A DNA stretch of 64,000 bases from assembly GCF_904848665.1 (NCBI RefSeq), contig NZ_CAJHCQ010000009.1:186001-250000 (forward strand). The letters are read 5' to 3'. Under the pieces are notes generated by a model that saw only the letters and a list, made by a program, of their open reading frames with translations, was not told the DNA's origin and made no database searches. This DNA is from Paraburkholderia hiiakae. GTDB lineage: Bacteria; Pseudomonadota; Gammaproteobacteria; Burkholderiales; Burkholderiaceae. Made by a program: the position numbers and the translations under genes. The stretch's first letter is position 1. Each line of letters starts with the position of its first letter. Of this stretch, positions 59,300 to 64,000 are shown in pieces.

Positions 59300-60970
59300 T
59301 TACCGAGATGTTTTCGGCGCGCCTTGCGTGCCGGACAGATCGATTGCGCTTTGCGAACCTAGTAGCGCGCGCAACTCATATTTCTGGATCTTGCCCGTGG
59401 CTGTGCGCGGCAGCTCGCCGAACCGCACGGCGCGCGGCACCTTGAAGTGCGCGAGAAAGAGCCGGCAGTGCGCGATGATTTCCTCGGCCGTGGCACTTGC
59501 GCCGGGTCGCAGTTCGACGAACGCACAGGGCACTTCTCCCCACTTCGGGTCGGGCATCGCTACGACGGCGGCGAGTGCGACGGCCGGGTGACGATACAGT
59601 GTGTCCTCGACTTCGATGCTCGAGATGTTTTCGCCGCCCGAGATGATGATGTCCTTGCTGCGGTCGGTAATGCGCACGTAGCCGTCGGGCGTCATCACGC
59701 CGAGGTCGCCCGTATGGAACCAGCCGCCGCGGAACGCCTCTTCGGTCGCGCGCTCGTTCTTCAAGTAGCCCTTCATGCAGATGTTGCCGCGGAACATGAT
59801 CTCGCCGAGCGTTTCGCCGTCGGCGGGCACGGGCTCCATCGTCTGCGCATTGCGCACGCTCACGCCGCTTTGCAGGTGATAGCGCACGCCCTGGCGAGCG
59901 GCCAGGCGCGCCTGCTCCTCTTCGGGCAGCGTCTGCCAGCGCTCCTGCACCGCACACACGGCAGCGGGGCCGTACACCTCGGTCAGACCATAGACATGCG
60001 TGAGCTCGATGCCGATCGCCTTCATCTTCGCGATCACGGCCGGCGCGGGCGGCGCGCCGGCGACCATCGTGCGCACGGTGTGCGTGATGCCCTCGCGATA
60101 CTCGGCGGGGGCGTCGGCGAGCGCGCCCTGCACGATGGGCGCGCCGCAATAGTGTGTGATGTGCTCGCTACGAATGAGGTCGAACACGAGCTTCGCGTCG
60201 AACTTGCGCAGGCACACGTTGACGCCCGCGCGCGCGGCGACGGTCCACGCAAAGCACCAGCCGTTGCAGTGAAAGAGCGGCAGCGTCCAGAGGTACACGG
60301 CGTGCTTCGGCATATCCCATTCGAGGATGTTGCTCACCGCGTTGAGGTACGCGCCGCGATGGTGATAGACGACGCCCTTGGGGTCGCCCGTCGTGCCCGA
60401 GGTGTAGTTCAGCGCAATGGCGTCCCATTCGTCGCGCGGCGGCGCCCAGGCGAACTCGGGATCGCCCTGTTCGAGGAACGCCTCGTAGTCGGTTGCGCGC
60501 GGGAAGAATTCGGGGTCGGCGGCCGCGATGTCGGCCACGCTGATGATCTTGAGGTTGGGGAACTCGAGCGCGGCGCGCTGCGCGAGCGCCGCGAATTCGG
60601 TATCGACGATCAACGCCTTCGCATCGCCATGGCGCAGCATGAACAGCATGGTTGCGACGTCGAGCCGCGTGTTGAGCGTGTTGAGCACCGCGCCGAGCAT
60701 GGGCACGCCGAAATGCGCCTCGACCATCGCGGGAATGTTGGGCAGCAGGGCCGCCACCGTGTCGCCGCGGCCGATGCCCGCCTGCGTGAGCGCGCTCGCG
60801 AGCCGCCGCGTGCGCGCGTACGTTTCGCGCCAGGTGCGGCGGACGTCGCCGTGGACGACGGCGAGGCGCTCGCCATAGACTTCGGCCGCGCGGGCGATGA
60901 AATCGATCGGCGTGAGCGGCACATAGTTGGCTTCGCGTTGCGCGAGCCCTTCTTCGTACGGGTGCAACAT
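59300..60970 (-). CDS. AMP-binding acyl-CoA synthetase (fatty acid/DmdB-like)
   Basis: A 556-residue ANL ligase starting MLHPYEEGLAQREANYVPLTP. Motifs are 'ALNYTSGTTGDPKGVVYHHRGAYL' (P-loop), 'THVYGLTEVYGPA' (A5), 'GWFHTGDLGVMTPDGYVRITDRSKDIIISGGENISS' (A7-A8) and 'RTATGKIQKYELR' with the catalytic Lys. It resembles 3-methylthiopropionyl-CoA ligases and medium-chain fatty acyl ligases. It is divergent from a Crp/Fnr-type regulator gene, which probably controls it. Confidence 0.92.
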   Translation of the reverse strand: MLHPYEEGLAQREANYVPLTPIDFIARAAEVYGERLAVVHGDVRRTWRETYARTRRLASALTQAGIGRGDTVAALLPNIPAMVEAHFGVPMLGAVLNTLNTRLDVATMLFMLRHGDAKALIVDTEFAALAQRAALEFPNLKIISVADIAAADPEFFPRATDYEAFLEQGDPEFAWAPPRDEWDAIALNYTSGTTGDPKGVVYHHRGAYLNAVSNILEWDMPKHAVYLWTLPLFHCNGWCFAWTVAARAGVNVCLRKFDAKLVFDLIRSEHITHYCGAPIVQGALADAPAEYREGITHTVRTMVAGAPPAPAVIAKMKAIGIELTHVYGLTEVYGPAAVCAVQERWQTLPEEEQARLAARQGVRYHLQSGVSVRNAQTMEPVPADGETLGEIMFRGNICMKGYLKNERATEEAFRGGWFHTGDLGVMTPDGYVRITDRSKDIIISGGENISSIEVEDTLYRHPAVALAAVVAMPDPKWGEVPCAFVELRPGASATAEEIIAHCRLFLAHFKVPRAVRFGELPRTATGKIQKYELRALLGSQSAIDLSGTQGAPKTSR

Positions 60971-61166
60971 GGCGGTGTCTCCGGTGTCGATTGCCGATGC
61001 CGGCCCAGAGCCGTGCATCGGTCGGTCGCAGGTTTGTAGGTATGATTCGCGCTACCGTAGCAGGGCCGCGCACGCCAGTCTGTCGCCGGCGCGACAGAGC
61101 GGACCGCGAAGCACGATCCGCTCGACAAGATCGACCCAAAGTTTGACTTAACTCCAGGAAAGCGCT

Positions 61167-61934
61167 ATGTCGCAATCCATTATGCCCCCGGCCGGGATAC
61201 CGCCTGCCCGCGATTCATGGCGCGAAGGCGAGCGCATCGACGCCACAAACATCGCGCGCCTCGCCTCCCTGTTCGAGCGCTGCGTGTGGTTTCGCGCACT
61301 TGCGCCCGAGCATCGCGAGTGGGTGCTGGCGTCCTCGCATGCGCAGGGCTATGCCGCGGGCGCGATCGTCGCCGCGCGCGAAGCCCCCTCCGACTGGTGG
61401 CTCGGCGTGAGTTCGGGCCTCGTGAAGCTGGCGATTTTCAATGCTTCGGGGCGCGGCTGCACATTTTCGGGCGTGCCGCATGGCGGCTGGTTCGGCGAGG
61501 GGAGCGTCATCAAGCGCGAGCCGCGCAAGTACGACGTGATCGCGCTGCAGCCGTCGCTCGTCATGGCTGTCGCCACCGAGACCTTCCATCGGCTTATGGA
61601 CTGCAGCCTGCCGTTCAACCGCTTCGTGATCCATCAGCTCAACAACCGCATGGGCGAGTTCATCGCGCTGATCCAGAACAGCCGCTTGCTCGACGTGGAT
61701 GCGCGCGTTGCGCAGTCGCTCGCGCAGATGTTCAATCCCGATCTCTACCCCGAGACGGGGCGCGCGCTCGACATCTCACAGGAGGAGATCGGCATGCTGG
61801 CGGGCGCGTCGAGGCAACGGATCAACCAGGCCCTGCAGACGCTCGAGCGCCAGGGGCTCGTCGCGCTCTCCTATAACCGCGTGGACGTGCTCGATCTAGA
61901 CGGGCTGCGCGCGTTCGGCCGCGACCAGATTTGA
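61167..61934 (+). CDS. Crp/Fnr family transcriptional regulator
   Basis: A 255-residue regulator. Residues about 30-150 are a cyclic-nucleotide-binding-like beta barrel ('FRALAPEHREWVLASS', 'AAGAIVAAREAP', 'GGWFGEGSVIKREPRKYDVIAL'). The HTH follows (about 200-245): 'LDISQEEIGMLAGASRQRINQALQTLERQGLVALSYNRVDVLD'. No Cys cluster for iron-sulfur is evident, so it is not an oxygen-sensing FNR. The cAMP-binding Arg-Ser pair is not recognisable. It is divergent from the acyl-CoA synthetase gene with a 196-base spacer. Confidence 0.9.
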   Translation: MSQSIMPPAGIPPARDSWREGERIDATNIARLASLFERCVWFRALAPEHREWVLASSHAQGYAAGAIVAAREAPSDWWLGVSSGLVKLAIFNASGRGCTFSGVPHGGWFGEGSVIKREPRKYDVIALQPSLVMAVATETFHRLMDCSLPFNRFVIHQLNNRMGEFIALIQNSRLLDVDARVAQSLAQMFNPDLYPETGRALDISQEEIGMLAGASRQRINQALQTLERQGLVALSYNRVDVLDLDGLRAFGRDQI

Positions 61935-62053
61935 GGACCGCAGAAGTCCTTATCAATCTTGCGAGGAATAGAAAACTCTCTCCCCCGCGAGCCGGTTTTT
62001 AAGCGTGGCCGCGCTGCGTAGACTTTGCTCATCGAGTTCATACGGAGAGCAAG

Positions 62054-62413
62054 GTGAAAAACGCAATGCTACGCGCGGCGCTGGTTTCGATGATTGCGAT
62101 CGTTCCGGCGCTGTCTTTTGCCCAGGCCAATAGCCCGCAAAACGGCCCGGTGACGCGCGCCCAGGTGCTTCAGGAATTGATCGATCTGGAGTCGGTGGGG
62201 TACAACCCGGCTTCGGCGAATGACGTCACTTATCCGGAGGATGTGCAGAGAGCCATGCACAGGCTTGCCGAAAAACGCGCCAACGAAGCGCGCCTCGCGC
62301 AGGAGCAGGTCGCGCAGTCGGGTTACGGCGCGCCGCCTGCGCAGAACGGCGAAGCCGGCGCGCCCGCCGCCGTGTCAGGCAGCGAGCCGCCGCCCGCTTA
62401 TCGCCACCACTGA
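62054..62413 (+). CDS. DUF4148 family secreted protein
   Basis: A 119-residue exported protein: signal peptide MKNAMLRAALVSMIAIVPAL to 'SFAQ', then 'PVTRAQVLQELIDLESVGYNP' and 'DVTYPEDVQRAMHRLAEKRANEA', the DUF4148 pattern with a YPED core. A Gly/Ala/Pro-rich tail follows. GTG 62054 is the start because GGAGAG lies 5-6 bases before. It is the fourth member of this family in the window. Function unknown. Confidence 0.87.
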   Translation: MKNAMLRAALVSMIAIVPALSFAQANSPQNGPVTRAQVLQELIDLESVGYNPASANDVTYPEDVQRAMHRLAEKRANEARLAQEQVAQSGYGAPPAQNGEAGAPAAVSGSEPPPAYRHH

Positions 62414-62421
62414 TTGCGACG

Positions 62422-64000
62422 CTAACCGCGCCCTGAGCCAACGTTGGTGCGGCTGGTGCCGCTGGTGCCCTTGGCACTCTCGGGTCCGGCCGCGACATCG
62501 GGTGGCACGCCAAGCAACTGGAGCGTGCCGGCCGTCACACCGGAGAACACCGGCCCCGCGACCGTGCCGCCATAGAACGCCTTGCCCGCCGGATCGTCGA
62601 TCATCACCGCGACGATCACGCGCGGCGCACTCATCGGCGCCATGCCCACGAACAGCGCGCGATAGCGGTTCTTCGCGTAGCCCGCGCCGATCTGCTTGCG
62701 CGCGGTGCCCGTCTTGCCGCCTACCCGATAGCCATCCACATTCGCGGCGCGCCCCGTGCCACCGTCGCTCGTCGCCATTTCCAGCATCCCGCGCATGGCG
62801 GCGGCCGTGGCCGGTGTCGTGACCGCGCGCGTGGCCAACGCAGTTGAACCGCCCGCATCGCGCAGCAGTGTGACCGGATGCAGCGTGCCGTCGCCGGCGT
62901 AGGCCGTGTAGATCTGCGCCATCTGCAGGAGCGAAGTGGAAAGACCGTAGCCATACGCCATCGTCGCCTGCTCGATGGGGCGCCAGCGCGCCCACGGCCG
63001 CACGCGGCCAGGCGCCACGCCCGGGAACGTGACGCCGGGCTTCTGCCCGAGTCCGTACTCCTGATACTTGTCCCAGATGGTCTGTGCGGGAAGATTCAGT
63101 GCGAGCTTGGCGAGCGCGATGTTGCTCGACTTCTGGATCGCTTCGGCCACGGTCATGCGGCCGTGATTAGACGTGTCGTGGATCGTCGCGGGGCCGATGC
63201 GGTACGTGCCCGGCGAGGTGTCGATGAGCGTGTTCGCGTTGACCTTGCGCAGGTCCATGGCCAGCGAAACGACCACGGGCTTGATCGTCGAGCCGGGCTC
63301 GAACGTGTCGACCACGGCGCGGTTGCGCAACTGCTTGCCCGTGAGACGCGCGCGGTCGTTCGGGTCGAACGACGGCCAGTTCGCGAGCGCGAGGATCTCG
63401 CCGTTCTGCGCGTCGAGCACGACGACGCTGCCTGCTTCCGCATGGTTTTTTGCCACGGCGGCCTTGAGCTGCGTGTACGCGAGCTGCTGGACGCGGCGGT
63501 CGATGGTGAGCTGCACGGTATCGCCATTGCGTGGCTGCACGCGCTCGCTCGGCTCGGAGATGACGCGCCCGAGCCGGTCGCGGATCACCTCGCGCTGGCC
63601 CGGCGTGCCGCGCAGGCGTGCGTTCGCGGCAAGCTCGACGCCTTCCTGGCCGGCGTCTTCGATATCGGTGAAGCCCACCACGTGCGCAGCCGATTCGCCT
63701 TCGGGGTAATAGCGCTTGGAGTCGGCGATCAGGGTGATGCCGCCCATGCCCATCTCGTCGATGTGCTCGGCGGTGTTGGTGTCCACCTGGCGCTTGAGCA
63801 GCACGAAGGATCGGTCGCCGGCAACGCGCCGGTCCAGTTCCGCGAGCGGCATGTCGAGCAGGCGCGCGAGCGGCGCGTGCGCGGCGGCGTCGAGCAGCCG
63901 CGGATTCACCCAGACTTCGAAGGTCGCGAGGCTCACGGCCAGCAGCGCGCCGTTGCGATCGACAATGCGCCCGCGTATGGCGTCGAGCTCCAACGTGCGC
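62422..64000 (-). CDS. Peptidoglycan D,D-transpeptidase FtsI/PBP3-like (5' end beyond window)
   Basis: A class B penicillin-binding protein, missing the N-terminal membrane anchor, which lies past base 64000. The dimerisation segment begins 'IRGRIVDRNGALLAVSLATFEVWVNP'. The transpeptidase domain has the active Ser in 'PGSTIKP', the SxN motif in 'KSSNIALAKL' and KTGT in 'VGGKTGTARK'. It cross-links septal peptidoglycan. The C-terminus ends in a Ser/Gly/Thr-rich tail. The downstream neighbour is a DUF4148 gene rather than murE, so this is a paralogue outside the dcw cluster. Confidence 0.92.
   Translation of the reverse strand, partial: RTLELDAIRGRIVDRNGALLAVSLATFEVWVNPRLLDAAAHAPLARLLDMPLAELDRRVAGDRSFVLLKRQVDTNTAEHIDEMGMGGITLIADSKRYYPEGESAAHVVGFTDIEDAGQEGVELAANARLRGTPGQREVIRDRLGRVISEPSERVQPRNGDTVQLTIDRRVQQLAYTQLKAAVAKNHAEAGSVVVLDAQNGEILALANWPSFDPNDRARLTGKQLRNRAVVDTFEPGSTIKPVVVSLAMDLRKVNANTLIDTSPGTYRIGPATIHDTSNHGRMTVAEAIQKSSNIALAKLALNLPAQTIWDKYQEYGLGQKPGVTFPGVAPGRVRPWARWRPIEQATMAYGYGLSTSLLQMAQIYTAYAGDGTLHPVTLLRDAGGSTALATRAVTTPATAAAMRGMLEMATSDGGTGRAANVDGYRVGGKTGTARKQIGAGYAKNRYRALFVGMAPMSAPRVIVAVMIDDPAGKAFYGGTVAGPVFSGVTAGTLQLLGVPPDVAAGPESAKGTSGTSRTNVGSGRG

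Noticed and set aside
1..64000. CRISPR arrays, tRNA or rRNA genes, intact IS elements, prophage
   Set aside because: None of the expected repeats, cloverleafs, transposase cores with inverted repeats, or phage gene blocks were seen.

Overview
The window is GC-rich (roughly 65%), densely coded DNA from a betaproteobacterium of the Burkholderiaceae, most likely Paraburkholderia or a close relative such as Caballeronia or Burkholderia. The signs are several small secreted DUF4148 proteins, a DUF1488 protein, a Pha-type (Mrp) antiporter with a fused A/B subunit, lut lactate genes with a GntR regulator, and many acyl-CoA catabolic clusters with LysR, AraC or Crp/Fnr-type regulators. I see no rRNA, tRNA, CRISPR array, intact insertion sequence or prophage. 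It reads as ordinary chromosomal (possibly second-replicon) metabolic DNA with a few local scars.

Layout. 0-4 kb: tail of a FadR-type regulator, a glutathione S-transferase with a divergent TetR regulator, and small envelope proteins including two divergent DUF4148-type genes. 4-8 kb: membrane ferritin/iron exporter MbfA coupled to a 2Fe-2S ferredoxin, next to a sigma-54 activator. 8-11.5 kb: small proteins, cytochrome b561, a purine permease and a third DUF4148 gene. 11.6-17.7 kb: an AraC regulator divergent from a four-gene acyl-CoA operon ending in 3-hydroxyisobutyryl-CoA hydrolase (branched-chain or isobutyrate catabolism). 17.7-24.5 kb: ClC channel, nucleoside phosphorylase PpnP, a TonB siderophore receptor behind a Fur-like box, and an encapsulin with a DyP peroxidase that carries a C-terminal cargo tag. 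24.5-26.6 kb: a DedA-PAP2-LssY fusion whose PAP2 active site is degenerate. 26.9-33.7 kb: a pimeloyl/dicarboxylyl-CoA type beta-oxidation operon with a divergent LysR gene and a palindromic operator candidate.

33.8-41.5 kb: a DUF4397 lipoprotein, the Pha/Mrp monovalent cation/proton antiporter operon (AB-C-D-E-F-G) and a small periplasmic protein. 41.7-47.6 kb: lactate permease and lutA-lutC-lutB with divergent GntR regulator LldR and a TGGT-N3-ACCA operator. 47.6-52.8 kb: VOC protein, PPK2, a truncated XRE antitoxin, a PiT phosphate transporter and a Cache-GGDEF diguanylate cyclase. 52.8-55.7 kb: a transposase-like HTH protein, an AT-rich non-coding island, small proteins and a possible sRNA locus. 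55.7-64 kb: an orphan fliD behind an excellent sigma-28 promoter, a YigZ protein, a non-coding stretch with consecutive intrinsic terminators, an acyl-CoA synthetase with a divergent Crp/Fnr regulator, a fourth DUF4148 gene, and a partial FtsI/PBP3 paralogue outside the division cluster.

Two themes recur. One is iron and oxidative stress: MbfA with ferredoxin, a Fur-linked TonB receptor, encapsulin with DyP, and cytochrome b561. The other is CoA-thioester catabolism: three separate clusters, each with its own divergent regulator. The encapsulin-DyP pair is a known nanocompartment type. The less described observations are the PAP2 pseudoenzyme fusion, the ferredoxin coupled to MbfA, the in-frame antitoxin remnant behind ppk2, and the candidate small RNA loci.
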